From positions 868,001 to 932,000 of the forward strand of contig NC_061776.1 of assembly GCF_022458985.1 (NCBI RefSeq): a DNA stretch of 64,000 nt, in the 5' to 3' direction. The translations under genes and the position numbers were made by a program. This DNA is from Mugil cephalus (Eukaryota; Chordata; Actinopteri; Mugiliformes; Mugilidae). The notes beneath the pieces are model-generated. The model did not search any database, was not told the origin of the DNA, and saw only the letters and a list, made by a program, of their open reading frames with translations. Below are positions 41,720 to 54,359 of the stretch, one piece after another. The stretch's first letter is position 1. Each line of letters starts with the position of its first letter.

Positions 41720-42240
41720 AAGGTTATTTTACAATGTTCTTTCTTTAGTTTTTTAGATTGTTTAATAATTGGGATATATATTCATGTTTTCATGATCAGT
41801 GGCGACCTGTGCAAGTCGCTTTTCCTATCAGACATCAATAAAAAATTATGTAACCCAGAGGAAACACGCCCCTCTTAAAAATGATCATCAGAACCGCATG
41901 AAAGTTTTGGGATCTACACATAAAAATAAAACAGAACTTTGCACCGACATCAAGACCCACATACATAAAATCCACAGAAATACAAAAATCTAAAAAATCG
42001 AAAATGGCAAAAACACACATTACAGATGGAAAAAAAATTTCTTTTTTACTGACCAAAAGGGCACTATTCAGATTTTCCTCTGATCTGAGAGCCAGGGGTT
42101 CTGTCCTTATTAAGGACTGAAGTCTGACAAATCCTTTTCCTGTTTTTGCTAGGATTCTTAACAATTCATTTTTTTTGAAATCCGTCTTAAAAATTCTTTG
42201 ACCTTTTAATCCTCACCAGCTCGATTTCTCCCCCTTCATA
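41720..42240. other. Unrecognised sequence in the low-accuracy zone
   Basis: After the V-C5 flank no homology to other parts of the window is visible, and no domain is recognised. Confidence 0.3.
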
Positions 42241-43250
42241 ATCACACTGTCAAAAACCGGGTATTAAATGAACACAATTACTTTCCCTGCTCGTCCAGCT
42301 CACATCAGATGCAGTTCCTACTCTGGCTAGCTCACTCTCGGGCCAATCAAACTGTGGTACACTGACATCCCCTGCAAGCGACCATGGTGCCTAAACTCAA
42401 TATCGTTTTGGTTTGAAGAACAGTCTGGAAACATTACTTTATGCGCAGGACAGCAGAAGTGATTCTGAAGGCCCCCATTAATTTTTTTTGAGCCTAAAAC
42501 AAATGAAGCTTAAAGTGTTTGGGATTAAGAGCTTTGATAAAAAAAAACACACTTGGGAGCGCAAAAACCAGCGAAACGCTAGGAAGGGGGGGAAAAAGAG
42601 TCCTTTAGGATTTTTTCAATAGGTATTCTGGAAAAATAATTAAGTCATCAAACCACTGTCCCTCGTCTGCAGCGCGCACCCGAATTTGTTTATGGTGATC
42701 AATGGGGACTTAAAACCCGTCACCTTGGGACAAACACTCACAAATTCCCCCTGTATGTTGATTGTCATTGGATCGCTGGTCTGGACCCAGCTGGATCGGG
42801 ATCGCTGTATAAAAATCCCTTCAATCTAAAAGTACAACTGCCCTACCCCCACTAGCAGGTCTGATCACAACCTTGTCTGCTCACCCCAAATTATCCCGCT
42901 TCCCCAACGGCAGTCTGTGCCCAAAAAGGACTGTAAGGAGGGGGACACAGGAGGCCCTGCGGGGACTGCTTTGAGCCCCACCGACGGGGGGCCCCCCTCT
43001 GTCGCCTCAGGGGGAAAACATCCAGCATGGCGGACTGATCACAAATATATAAAATTTCGTGAGGATTGCTAAACGACAAAATGAGGCTTTCAGTCGGAGA
43101 CAAGGAGGAGCTAAGGGAAAGGGTACAGCATCAATGCAGGAAAAGCTGAGGGGGTGGAAGGACTCCTACGGGTGTCGGATTTGAGGGTGAAGTGGTGTGA
43201 GGACCCAAGTGCGGGCCCTAAAAGATGGGGCCCAGGTTTCAAAAAAAAAG
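42240..43250 (+). mobile_element. L2/CR1-group LINE fragment (endonuclease end and linker)
   Basis: SGLITTL/RSDHNLV-like text near 42860, followed by GDKEELRERVQHQCR and a GWKDSYGCR-like block near 43100, corresponds to the end of the endonuclease and the KPW-linker region of L2/CR1-type ORF2. The frame is broken by errors, so the clade is uncertain. Confidence 0.5.
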
Positions 43251-43674
43251 TATTTCATGAAAAAAAAAAAAACCCCAAAAAGGCGCTGCAGAAAAGCAGG
43301 TAAACCCAAAAAGACTAAAAATAAACTCCTCTCTATGGTTGATAAGATACGTTGCTCTAGATTCATTGTAGAGGTGATAGAACATCAACATCCTCACTAT
43401 TTTAAATGGACACAGGGTCAAAAAACCAGGTCTAAAGTTGATGGAGAAATTCCAAAAAAAAAAAAAAAACCATTTGAAACGTTAAAAGACACTAGTCAGT
43501 GTGAGAATAAAAATGTTGTGTTATTGTGTAAAGTGTTTTCTCTACTCTCGATAGTATTAAACATTGGACAGTGGTGTGAATGCATTTCTATCTAACATAG
43601 AGCTCCGGGTTCAAATGTCATGTTCACATCAAAATGAATCAACTATCACGGGAAACTTAGAAAAATAGAAAAAT

Positions 43675-43960
43675 GAGAAAGTTTTGTCCAAAAAAGGTTT
43701 CAGAAAATTTTCTTTTTTTTGTTTTTTCTTGTTGCTTGGACCTTGATGAACTCTTACTGCCTCCACAATCAGACAATAAGAAAACTGGCCGATTCAAAAT
43801 GCTGCTGCACCAAAAAGAAAGAGAACACAATACTCCAAAATTTTACATCTTTCCACTGGGTTCAGTTCATCAAAAGTGAATTAGGGCCTTACTTGTTGTT
43901 TTGTAAGTCTCCAGGGTGGATGCTAACTATTAACCCTTTGGATTGTGGGCCAAAGAATAG
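43675..43960 (+). mobile_element. Rex1/CR1-group LINE fragment before V-B3
   Basis: This is a degraded copy of 13926-14230, recognised by DNA match (CCTCCACAATCAGACAATAA and neighbours). It has the same position relative to a V-B gene as in the other cassettes. Confidence 0.55.
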
Positions 43961-44190
43961 TTTAATGACTTGGGCAGTGTCAGAGTGGGGGTTAGTCCTG
44001 GTTGGAGCTGAAACTAAAGCCCCCAAAGTCAGATCACCCCCTTTTTAGAGCTGTTGGCCAAAAAACTAGTCTCCCCCCTACTGACTGATGACGACTGACG
44101 GCAGCTGTAAAACCAGCCCAAACCCAAACCACACAACCACCACAACTAACTGACACGACATCATTTCCCAAACAGTTCACGTCTGTCAAC

Positions 44191-44757
44191 AGGGAAAAAC
44201 GGGCTGGATTCTGGTTGTTCAGCTCGGGTAGGTACGTTTTTTTCTGAAAACAACCCCTGGAACAAAAAGACATTTTCAAAGCTTTACACTTTGGATTTTC
44301 TTGGAGCGGGAGTTCAATGTTGAACATTTGACACATTCTCCTTAAAAAGAGGACGAGTTCATCACAAGAACTTTTGCGACACTTTTTGCTCATACGAGTC
44401 TTTAAAAGGAGACATGTGCTGTGGGAAACAGGACGTAGATTAACAGGGGTTTCTCATCCTGGGTCACAGTTTGGGAAAGATGATATTACTGCCATCAGAG
44501 CTGAAGTGTTTTCATCAGGGGCATGTGTTTCTCTGTCCTGTAACTATTCATTTAAAAACTCGGGATCCCCTGGTACACAGGATCCGGGATCAGCTCCTCA
44601 TTTCCTTCTATTTATCACTGATACAAAAGACCCCAACGGTGACAGCAAAACCCCCACCCCCTGGACGATGCAAAAACTGAACCAGGAGAAAAGGGGAGTC
44701 GACCTGGAGATCCCCTCTGCTGCAGTGACAACTCTGCTGTGAAACTACTGTGCCTGA
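44191..44757 (+). pseudogene. TCR V segment, family V-B (B3), error-rich
   Basis: The leader (44191-44231) has ATG changed to AGG. The V exon (about 44461-44757) retains DDITAIRAEVFSS and a shifted remainder. The Cys codon in CPVTI/LSCNYS is readable in one frame. The RSS heptamer is not intact. Its 3' flank is the V-A1 type, leading to V-D1, not the V-B type. Confidence 0.72.
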
Positions 44758-45042
44758 GGCCTACGTAACGGGAAAACCCCAAAAACTCTGAACAAAAAGC
44801 CATTGGAGCAAAGAAAACACAATACTCCACAACACCACTAGAGGGAGCCACACTCTGTCCTTCTTCTATGGTTGGTTAGGATACAGTCTGCCTAATTCAT
44901 TGTAGAGGTGATAGACATAAAACATCCTCAAAGGGGAGAGGGAAGTTTCAGGGAGGAGCTGACTGTTCTAAAACTATAGAAGAGGAGAAACTTCCCGTTC
45001 AACAGAGTTAAAAACAAACTAGAAAAACATTTCCTTACTCAA

Positions 45043-45486
45043 ATGCTGTCTTTTGGACTTTTGGCTTTTTTCCGCTTCTTTTCATTCTCACGGGTAGCTA
45101 CACTATACGGGAAAAATGATGTTAAATTAAAATTGAATGGAGAAAATGAGGATTGAAACATTTCTAACAGATATAACAAGTTATCTCTTCCTTTGGTGTC
45201 ACCCAGAAAAACTCACTGCAGTCAAGACTAAAGATCCAGTTTAGAAGGAACCACTGTTACTTTTGTCCTACAACTACCCCTGAACTGGCAACGGGTGACT
45301 TTTTCTTTTTTTTGGTATCGACAATACCCGGAAAACTCCAGGTTCCTGATCCTCTTTGGGAATCAGGAGAAATAATGAAAAAATAGTGGATGGATGCGGT
45401 AAATGAAAAAAAGGAGGAAAACCCAAAATGGATCTGGAGATCCCCTCTGCTGCAGTGACAGCCTGCGTGTACTACTGGCTCTGAGG
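45043..45486 (+). pseudogene. TCR V segment, family V-D (D1), error-rich
   Basis: The leader frame from 45043 begins MLSFGLLAFF, with donor GTAGCT after 45093. The V exon (about 45196-45486) reads a VTQ...LTAVK start, a decayed TVTLSYNY, FFWYRQYPGNSRFLIL and DLEIPSAAVT. The first Cys codon appears as Tyr (TAC), as in psi1 and psi2, but base calls here are unreliable. This family is otherwise seen only as psi fragments in the clean zone. Confidence 0.65.
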
Positions 45487-45814
45487 CCCCAGGACGGGAA
45501 AAAACACCAAAACTCGAAAAAAAACCTTGGGGAGCAAAACAACACAATACTCCACAAATCCACTAGAGGGAGCCACACTCTGTTCAACCACGATTTCTCA
45601 TCATTGGACTGGGACAAAGAAAAAGGAAATAAGCAGTTGACACTGAGACAGAGCTGCTGTTGAACAGAGAAGAATTTGTTTGGTTAGTTGAAGTAAAGCT
45701 GTAACTGGCCCCGCCCACTCAACATCATCAGTCCCCCCAATGACATATTTTTCCTCATTCTACACTCTGGAAAAACATTGTTGATGTGCTGTCTGTCTGG
45801 CTTTTAATCCAAAG

Positions 45815-46396
45815 ACTTTTGTTGGGTTTCCCCTCTTTTTGCTTTTTTATCTCACTTTATAGGTGATTTTAAAGAAGGATTCAATTTTTGTTGAAGCTGC
45901 TCTTTAAACCCCAGATAACAGACTCACTTCCCAACTTTTCTTGTTTCTTTGCTTGATAAATAAAATCTCTTTTCACATTTTTCTCATTGAACTGACAGAG
46001 TTGTACAGATGATTTTTTTGGGAAATGTCCCAGAGAAACAGTACAGGAACATTTTCCACTTCTTCTCCACTCAGCCTCAGGGACAATGTTAGTCTAAGGG
46101 TTTCATGTTCTCTATTTTTTCCCAGGACAACAGCGGAGACCAATTCCCCTAATGAAGAAGTCAGGGGAACGAAGGACAATCTTCACACTTTCATGCAACA
46201 CAACAACTTCAGTTTATCCTGCATTTTACGGTACAGACATCATTCTGACCTTGGGGCCCTCAGTTTATTCTCTAAAAGGAGCAAAATCCGCAGTGCTAAT
46301 TTTACATTCCTATAACATAAAAAAACAACAGATTCATAACTGAACTGACCATAAAAACCTACCCTGGCAGACACAGTCTTACTACGTCTCTAGAAA
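45815..46396 (+). pseudogene. TCR V segment, family V-C (C6), error-rich
   Basis: The leader remnant is near 45815-45862 and the V exon about 46125-46396, after TTCCCAG. YRHHSDLG-like text is readable. The heptamer CACAGTG (46397-46403) is kept. The flank after it matches the V-C 3' flank until about 46600, where unrelated sequence begins. Confidence 0.7.
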
Positions 46397-46619
46397 CACA
46401 GTGATACAAAGTGTAAAAGAGGCGACAAAAACCTTAAAACCCGATATTGACCCTTAAAGGGAGGGAAGTGGTATTAAAAACCACAGCTTCATATCAGAGG
46501 ATTCTGACAATTCCTTTTTTTTAAAATCAGAGCACTGTGGTTCAGCTGCTAATAAAAAACACTGGGGGAGGATTAAAATGAGCAAAAATCCACATCAGAA
46601 GAAACCAGCTACAGATGGT

Positions 46620-46989
46620 TTAAAATTAAGATTTCATCTCAGCTCAGAAAAAAACTTCCATCCATAAACTTTGGGTTCAGAGCTGGGGGTTGTACGGGGG
46701 AGGGAGGGCTAGCAAAGGGGGCATCTCGGGGAAGGGGTCACCCCAAAACACCATCAAGTCAACACAACACACCAGACGTGAAAAATAAACAGGGGGGTTC
46801 ACAGTAAAGGAACTCCACCACCACGGGGCCAAGAACCCCCACTTTAGACACTCAGCTTCTAAAATACAAATAATCATCGGGGGAGCCCAAAAGGAAAAAA
46901 ATCACCAGAGAAAAAATTTTCAACAAATTCATGTCGATGAATGACACGACAACTTTTCCCAAAAAACGACTTTTTTTGTGTGTGTGTGA
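46620..46989. other. Unrecognised sequence before the L1 element
   Basis: No domain or match inside the window. Open frames are short. Confidence 0.3.
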
Positions 46990-49110
46990 TCTTTTTTTTT
47001 TTTTTTTTTTTAAAAATATAATACAACAAAAAAATAGAAAAACAAAGATAAAACAATGTTTTATTTGTGTGTGTATGTGTGGCACAAATGTGCGTGTGAG
47101 ACCTATAGGGTGTAACCTTTTTAATAATTTTTTTTTTACCAGTTAATACAATACAAATAAATATTTTACTTGTTTTTTAAAAATCATAGAAAGGGAATAT
47201 AAGAACCATGAAGTAAAACAATGCTTCCATTAATAAGTATAAAAAAAGAAAGTAAAAATGATAAAAATAAAAAAAAAATGAAGACATATACAAATAAATG
47301 ATAATTATAGTGATATAATTACTACGTGAAAAATAGGGGGGGGGTGGAGGGGGGGGAGGAAGAAGGGGAAAAATCTTCTAAGACACTGATTTATTTTCTT
47401 CTTTTTTATTCATTTATGGGGGTGTCCTGGCCCCTGCGCCCCAGGGGAAACCCAGCCTGGGGGCCCCCCCGCCCCCTCCAGCCCCTGTCCCCCGCCTCCC
47501 ACCGGGGCTCCTGTGTTTTTTTGGTTTGTGTTTTTTTGTAGTTGCTGTTGTTGCATGTTTGTTTTTGTGAATAAATGTATGCATTAAAAACGGGACGGTG
47601 TGATGCTTAAAAAACAGATGAGGTTCCCAGTTTGCTGTTTGCATGTGAGTCGCCCACAGAAAGGGAGGGGCCCAGTACTGGGTCTGTATATTTAAACAAT
47701 AAGTACAATAATGTGGAGCTACAGGTATGTTTTTGTAGTAAGACGAAAGAAAATTGATGTAATGAATTGATGCTTCTAGGGAATTGGCTCTCGGGCATCA
47801 TGAGGACTGTTTTGTAAAGGAAAATGAGTAGTGCCCAAAATAGAAAGATTCTTTTGCAAGCTGTTGATTGAAGTTTTTCCCATTGAATGAGGGATAAGAA
47901 ATTTTTTCCGTGAGTTATGTTTATTTGTGTTTGGACTTCCAGTTCATGAGGTATTTTCTTGCCGATGGTTGGCCACCAAAGGGATCTATTTTTTGAGTTG
48001 TCAGGTTAGACGCAGAGGGGGGGAGACAGGGGGATATGGCAACCCAAAAAACGGGAAGTGATTTGGTGCCCTCACCCCAGAATTGTTCAAACCCGTTGTG
48101 CAGTCCCAAATGCATAAAGGTGTGTCGGTTTGTTTTAAGGCATTTTGGGCAGATTTCTGATGTGGATCCCTTTTTTGCCAGTTTCGTCCTGGTAGTGAAC
48201 CCTTAAAAGTATTTTAATTTTTTAAAATTTTGTAATTTGCATTTCTAGACAGGATTTAAATGTTTCTGCAGATGTGGTTCTAAAAGTCGCATCAGGAGCA
48301 AATGCCAATCTTTTCCCCATTTTTGATGAGGTATGGATAGAGTTTTCAGATTACAAAAAGATTTGTATATTCTTGAAAGGACTTTTTTTTTTGTATGGAT
48401 TTTAAATCAGGTTAAAAATTGTGGCGGTAAATCTAAGCTAATGTTCGAATTGTTTTTTGCTGAATGATGATTTGGTTGATCTCCGATGCTGTATTCCTGG
48501 ACCAAGTGGGGAAAAAGGGACCAGGTGTTTTTAAGGACATGTGTTCAAAGTGTGTTTACCCCCCCTTTTGTGACCATGGGCAAGGTAAAGTGTGTTTTTT
48601 TTATACTGAAAGTCGGGATTCAGAGGGGTGTGAATTTGGAAGGTGCCAATGATGAGTTGTTTTTGTGGAATTTCCCACCAGGCTGTCAAGCGATAAAGTT
48701 TAACTTTCTAAAACATTGATTCGTTTGATCGTTGACTGGGGAAAAAGGAGATCTGAATAGTTTTTTTGCAAGTTGCCTTTTCTATTCTAACTGTGCTGTT
48801 GACTGATGAAGGGGACCCTTTTTAGGAGTTTGAGTTGGTTTGCCAGGTATAATTATAAAGGTTTGTGCTGAAAGCCCGTGTGTCTTTGGGTTTCTGTAAA
48901 GTTTGATTTTGATATGGTGTTTTATTTTTTTCCGAAAATTTTGTTAAAATCTATCTAGTATTTAAACCATAAATGTGCTGGGTTGAGACGGAATCATTGT
49001 AATAGATAATTTATTTTAAAAAGACGTCATTTTAACATGCTATACGGCCAATAAAAAAGGGGTGTTGAGTTATCATGGAGGAGACTTCTGATCTGTTTTC
49101 AGTAATGGTG

Positions 49111-49700
49111 TTAATTTAGACTAACAACTCTGACAGCCGGGGGGAAGTTAATACCCATATAGTGAAGTGTTTTCTGCATATAGGAAGGGGAAATGCGGGG
49201 TTCCATCCCAGACATTCCCCTAAAAATTTTGTAAAACAGGGAGGGGGAGAGGTGGGCCCCTTCCCTAGTCCCCCGTGAATGTAAAAGGGGTTGTGAAGTT
49301 ACCCATTGGGATAACAGTGCTGAAAATGCTTTATATAAATTTTTTATCCATTTAATAAAGATTCCCCAAGCCAAATTTAACATATTGATATAAAAAATGA
49401 CCAGTTAACCCCCTGCAAATGCCTTTTGCATTTTGTGGTAAATGATGGTTTTGTACATGGCGTTGGGAGGAGTATCAATTATGTTATGGAGGAGTGTTGT
49501 TTTTAATGAAACTGTCTGGTCGGATGGATTATGGAGGGCTTATTTTTCTAGTCGTAGCAATGCTTTGGTGATAATTTTGAGTTGGCGTTTTTTTAGAAGT
49601 TTGGACGTTGTTGAGGGTAGGGGGGGTCTTTGCCGGGTTTGAGAACCACTGAAATTAGGGTGTTTCTTTGTTGGTAGAAATTTTGCGGTTTTTTTTTATT
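49111..49700 (-). pseudogene. L1 ORF2 reverse transcriptase fragment
   Basis: On the - strand ISVVLKPGKDPP (near 49650) is followed by LAWGIFIKWIKNLYKAFSAL and RGTREGAHLSPSLF, conserved L1 RT blocks (LKPGKDP, IKWIKTLY, RGTRQGCPLSP). The FADD catalytic box is not readable in one frame. A functional copy would encode a nuclear-acting RT for target-primed insertion. Confidence 0.72.
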
Positions 49701-51162
49701 AAATAATAAGTCTTGTGAAGAGTGGGCGAGAAGGGGCCAAAAGGGCTTATAGAACCAGCGGGGAAGCCATCAGGCCCAGGTGATTTGTTGTTAGGCATGA
49801 TTGGGAGGGGCAGGGGAAAAATTCTTCTGTATCAACGGATTTTGGTAGGGCAATTGATCGGGGAAAGTTTTTGGTTATGATACAAAAAAAAGGATTGACC
49901 TCATCTTGGCAGGGTTTTTTTCAGAATGAATATAGTTTTGTATAAAAGTCCTTAAAGATTTCATTGATTCCAGTTGCTTGTGTTGCTTCCTCTGATCCTT
50001 GATGACGGGGAAGGACGTTTTTTTATTTTGCTCTGATTAATTTGCTAATTTTTCCCAATTTTGTTGCATGGTGAAATTGTTCTTTGGGAGTTGTGTTTGA
50101 GAATTTTGGTTTCTTATTATTTTCATTAATTTTTTGTGATTTGTTTTTCTGACCCCACTCTGTAAATCTTCTGCTGGATTATTCATAATAAATTTTTCAA
50201 GGTGGTTATTTTTTTGTTCCATTTAGTTTCTTCTCCTTTTCCCTTTTTTTTGTTGTGAGTAAAAAAAGAAATGATAAACCCCCTTTTTAAAAATTGCTTT
50301 ACATGTTTCCCATAGAAGTGAGGAGATGATTTTGGGGAATCATGTATTCGGGAAGGACCCCCACCCCTTTTTTTAATGAGCTTGTCGAAATCTGGAGCCG
50401 GGACGATGTGTTGAAGGCCATCTGGGGAAAATTTGGGGTTTTAACTGACCCTCCCATGTAAATTTTACTGGTGCGTGGTCACTGATGGTTATAGGATGAA
50501 TTTTGGAATCTATAGGGGATTATTGAGTTACTAGAAAGGAAGGAGTCGATTCGGAAAAGACTGGTAACTGGTGAAAAGAAAAATATTGTTTGGGGGAGGG
50601 TGTTTTTTAACCCAACCATCCCCAAGCCCAAATATCATCAAAAACGTTTTATTGTGTCGGGGGATTGCCAGTTGCTTTAAATTGTGGTGTTATTCTGTCT
50701 AGGGGGGTTAATGATTTGTTAAAGCCCTCCTATTTTTAGGGGATATTTAGTTGGCTTAATGGGGGAAAAAGAATTATTGAAAAAGGATGGGTTTTATAAA
50801 ATTTTGGACCAAAATATTGCCGATTTTTTTAGTGGTTTTTATTATTGTAAATTTATTAAATGAAACTCCTTCCGGGGTCATTTAAATGTGGAGTTGTGAA
50901 TGAATGAATTTGGTTAGTATCAATATAGCTACTCTCTTTGCTTGTATTGTAGGGGGCTGAGAAATTTGGGTTAAATTGCGGGATAGTATTTGTTATAGTT
51001 GTTTGGAGAGATATTTCCTGTAAAAACATAGTCTGTTTTTAACTTAAAAATTGGTTAAATATTTTTTTTTTTCTTTCCCTGAAACCAATTTACTATTCCA
51101 AGTAACAAACTTTAGCTGAGGCAACATTAACATGGGGGGATATATATATTTTTTAAAACAGT

Positions 51163-51673
51163 TTAAAAAAACATCTCTATGAGGTGTGGTGTTGTAGAAA
51201 CAAAAAATGCTTGAATTTGGATGATGGGCCGGGGGCGGGGGGTGTTGGGTGTTTTTGTCCAGCGGGGAACGCGGGGAAAGGTTGTTTTTGGGGTGGGTTC
51301 CCGGGGGAATTTAAGTTGTTTGATTAGAATCCTGATTGCTTTTCCCGGTTCTTCTGTGTGTGGTTCTGGAATGCCGGTAAAAATCGAATTGTCCCCCATC
51401 TGCGCATCGTAATCCAGATGGTTTCTTTGATGATTTTATTTCTGTGGTGACTGAAGGTTGGGGAGGTATGGGGAAATTGGGAAAACTCGTTGTTGTGGCT
51501 TGTTGAAGTGATTTTTTTTCATTGCGGTGGGTGTCGCGAATTAATTTCTTTAACCTCGGTGCAGCACGTTGTGTCGGGAATGAAGGGATGAAGTAGAGAC
51601 GGAAGTGGTGGTTGGGGTGCGTGGGGTTTTTGGCTTTTTTAGAGCGTCCCCTTTGCAGTTTGGTTTTTAACAA
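51163..51673 (-). pseudogene. L1 ORF1 fragment (RRM/CTD part)
   Basis: On the - strand FTGIPEPHTEEPGKAIRILI and a later PRPRPIIQIQAFF match the ORF1p pattern I.GIPE....., PRPIIVKF..... The Lys-rich part upstream (KKLIRDTHRNEKKSLQQ) may be the coiled-coil side. The frame is shifted at least once. Confidence 0.65.
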
Positions 51674-51760
51674 AACGCAATTATGTCTTGGGGTTTTCCC
51701 GGGTCTGCGGTGGATCCTTTGTTAGTGAGAAATGGAAAAAAAAAAAGATGAAATGAAGTA

Positions 51761-53330
51761 AGTTTTGTAGCTCAGGTGTATCGCAGGGGTTTTAGCAGCA
51801 ATTTCCCTTTGCGTGTATGCTGGTCTCCCCGAAGTTTTCGGTCACACGCCATCCCCGGTTTAAAAAAATTTTGTTTTTTTTTCCCCAGAGAAGTAACACA
51901 TACAAGGGGACAGCAGCTAAAAAAGGCTCAGCGATCCACAGGCAAAGGATCCCAGATGCAAACCGGGTTCGAAGACAGACCCGGGAAAAAAACAGAAGAG
52001 GAGACAAAGCTAAAAACCCAAAAAGAGATTCCTATAAGCAAAAAACGCAGCGTATGGAAATAGTCAGCCAGGCAGTGTAGCCCCCTAGCAGGCTAGTAGG
52101 GGCCCCAACAAATCCTGTGGTAAATATTAAAAGATCCTTTTTCAGACAAATAACTGACAAATGATCATATTACATAAAAAACATTACATTGTGGGTTGGG
52201 AGTCTTTTGGGCTCAGGGTGGGGAAGCACGAGGGAAACAGAGTCACCAGGAGTGGCCTGTGAACAATAAGTTCCCCAGGACGGACTTTTATGAAAAAACC
52301 CACAAAACAACCGGTAACTAAAAACACAGATAGAAATCAGCGGGAAGAGAAATGTCTCTACCTGCAACAATCATGGGGGTGACAACCTGGGAAAAAGAGA
52401 TGAATGAGCTCAGAGCAGGAAAGCTCAAACAAACAACTTCCTTTTTTTTAGAGACTCTGCAGCTCATTTGGGTGGAGACAGACCAATCAAAAGTACAGCA
52501 ACAGTCCTGAATAGACAGAGGGGGGCATCCATCTGCTCCACACAGCCCAATACAATCACAAGTTTTACTGATGTTTCCCTCATTGGGTTCACACGGGGGG
52601 GTGATGGAAAGTCCCAAGAGGAGATAGAGATCTGACTCATGAAGCTCAGCCCCAAAACCCCTGCTCAACCCCCAGAGGACTGGACCCTGGTTTTGAAACC
52701 CCCATTAAAAAAGACCCCGATAATTTTTTGCAAAGTTGGAATCTATTTTTGATGCTGTGTCTTCTAGTGAACTGCTAATGTTTTTAGCCAGAGACTCTAT
52801 AAATTTGACTGAAAATGGGGCCATACTGCCTTTTTCAATGACATTTTTTTCACAGCGGACACTTTTTCGATTACTGAATAGGATTTCAATAGTCAGCTGG
52901 CATAACAAACCTGCAGTTGTTAGCAGTCCCACAATGGGTTCTTTTTTTTTTTGTACCTGTGCTACCTCTGAAATTTTTGTGCCTTAAAGAAGTTGAACCC
53001 AAAAGATATCTGGGCCCGATGATTGGATCCATTTTTTTTTTTTTCTAAAACCGACCCTGACTTTAATTTCGAGCCCCAAAATTGTGTTTTTTAAACCCAA
53101 GCCTAAAAATAAAGAAACTTCCAGATGGGGTTTAAATCTGTGTTTATCCCTCCCCTTGAAAAGGAAGCGAAAACCCGCTTGTGAATAATTACGGCCATTT
53201 CAAAATTATCATTTCGCAAAAATATTAAGAAATGGCTGGGACAATAAGGAATTTTTAGATTTAAACAACATTTTAAACCCCCCTTTATTTAGGGGTTAGG
53301 AACACACGTACTGCCATGCTGCCCTAAAAG
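51761..53330. other. Unrecognised sequence in the low-accuracy zone
   Basis: Frames such as 52318-52668 (-) and 52736-52987 (+) are open, but I recognise no domain in them. Cys-rich text in the former (KTCDCIGLCGADGCPP) is suggestive of nothing specific. Part may be the 5' UTR of the L1. Confidence 0.3.
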
Positions 53331-53339
53331 TTTAATGAT

Positions 53340-53570
53340 GTGTCCCAGGCATGGATCCAAAAAGGTTTGTTTGCTTGTTCATTGATCCGTCCGAGGCGTT
53401 TGACACTGTGGACCACAGTTCCTTTACAACTCTCGTAAGAATGGAATCTCTGAACAACCACTGCTTGGTTTGCAGTTACTTGACACGTAGAATAAAGTTT
53501 TTAGATGGGGGTTTGCTCCAGTTTCTGAGGTCACAGAAGGGGTAACCCCAAGGACGTCTTAGGACCCATC
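53340..53570 (+). mobile_element. Rex1/CR1/Jockey-group LINE RT fragment
   Basis: FVCLFIDPSEAFDTVDHSSF is the RT palm block with the first catalytic Asp, followed by NHCLVCSYLTRRIKFLDGG and the start of the KGVPQG block (SQKG). It joins a V 3' module (GGAGCAAAGACAACGCAATA) at about 53577. Confidence 0.65.
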
Positions 53571-53818
53571 TGTTTTGGAGCAAAGACAACGCAATACTCT
53601 ATAAAAATCCACAAGGGGGGGCCCACTCTTATTCTTCTATGGGTTTGGTTTTGGATCAGTCGCTCTAGATTCATTGTAGAGGTGATAAACATCAACATCC
53701 CAAAGAGGAGATGAGAGATTCAGGGAGGGGCTAGCTTTACGAAATATAGAAGAGAGAGAAACTTCCCAATTTACAGACTTTAAAACACAAAAACCCAAAA
53801 AATTTCCCCTTTTTCAAC

Positions 53819-54249
53819 ATGCTGTCGTTGGACTATTGGCGTTTTTCTGCTCTTTTCATTCTCACAGGTATCTACCTATACAGGAAAAAATTTTGTTAAA
53901 TTAAATTGAATGGATGAAAATAGGATTGAAAATTTCTAATATGTTTAACAAGTTATCTTTTCCTTTTAGGTGTATCATGAACAACTCACTGCGTCAAGAC
54001 GAAGAGTCCGTTTAGAAGGACCACGTTACTCTTTCCCCCGTAAATACCCAAAGGAGGTGTTAATGTAACTTCTTCTGGTATCGACTATCCAGGGGAAACC
54101 TCCAGAGTTTCCCGATCTCTCATCTGGAATCAGAAAAATAATTTAAAATCAGTCGATGGACGTCTGAAATTAAGAAAGGAAAACGGAAAGGGGATCTGGG
54201 GACTCCTCTGCTGCTGACAGACTCTGCTGTGTACTACTGTGCTCAGGCC
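53819..54249 (+). pseudogene. TCR V segment, family V-D (D2), error-rich
   Basis: The leader exon 53819-53867 is clean (MLSLDYWRFSALFILT, donor GTATCT). The V exon starts at 53970 after TTTTAG with GVYHEQLTA. The middle is scrambled by indels. [13 protein letters not shown] text and a heptamer-like CACAGTA end it at 54249. The order leader, 102-bp intron, V and RSS is that of a normal V gene. It may be an open gene hidden by sequence error. Confidence 0.68.
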
Positions 54250-54359
54250 CACAGTACAGGAAACACCAAAAAACGAAAAAAAACCTTTGGGCAAAACAAC
54301 ACAATACTCCACAACATCCACTAGAGGGACCCGCAGCAAAAACCCTTTTTGAGCTCGAA

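Larger units (their letters stand above)
46990..51760 (-). mobile_element. L1-clade LINE, near full length, - strand
   Basis: The T-run at 46989-47010 is the poly(A) tail seen from the other strand. Going up the - strand, the ORF2 C-terminus (HLYAFGTAQRV and a GCHIPLSPPL-like end near 48000-48110), the RT domain (49110-49700) and ORF1 (51160-51670) appear in the correct order. The span of about 4.8 kb fits a nearly complete L1 with its 5' end near 51.7 kb. Indels from the low-accuracy zone break all frames. Confidence 0.72.

Noticed and set aside
47326..47541. Gly/Pro-rich frames near 47.3-47.6 kb
   Set aside because: They come from G and C runs in the low-accuracy zone, within the L1 3' region.
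52318..52668. Cys-rich - strand frame as a secreted protein
   Set aside because: It lies in error-prone sequence, has no signal peptide or family match, and a competing frame overlaps it.
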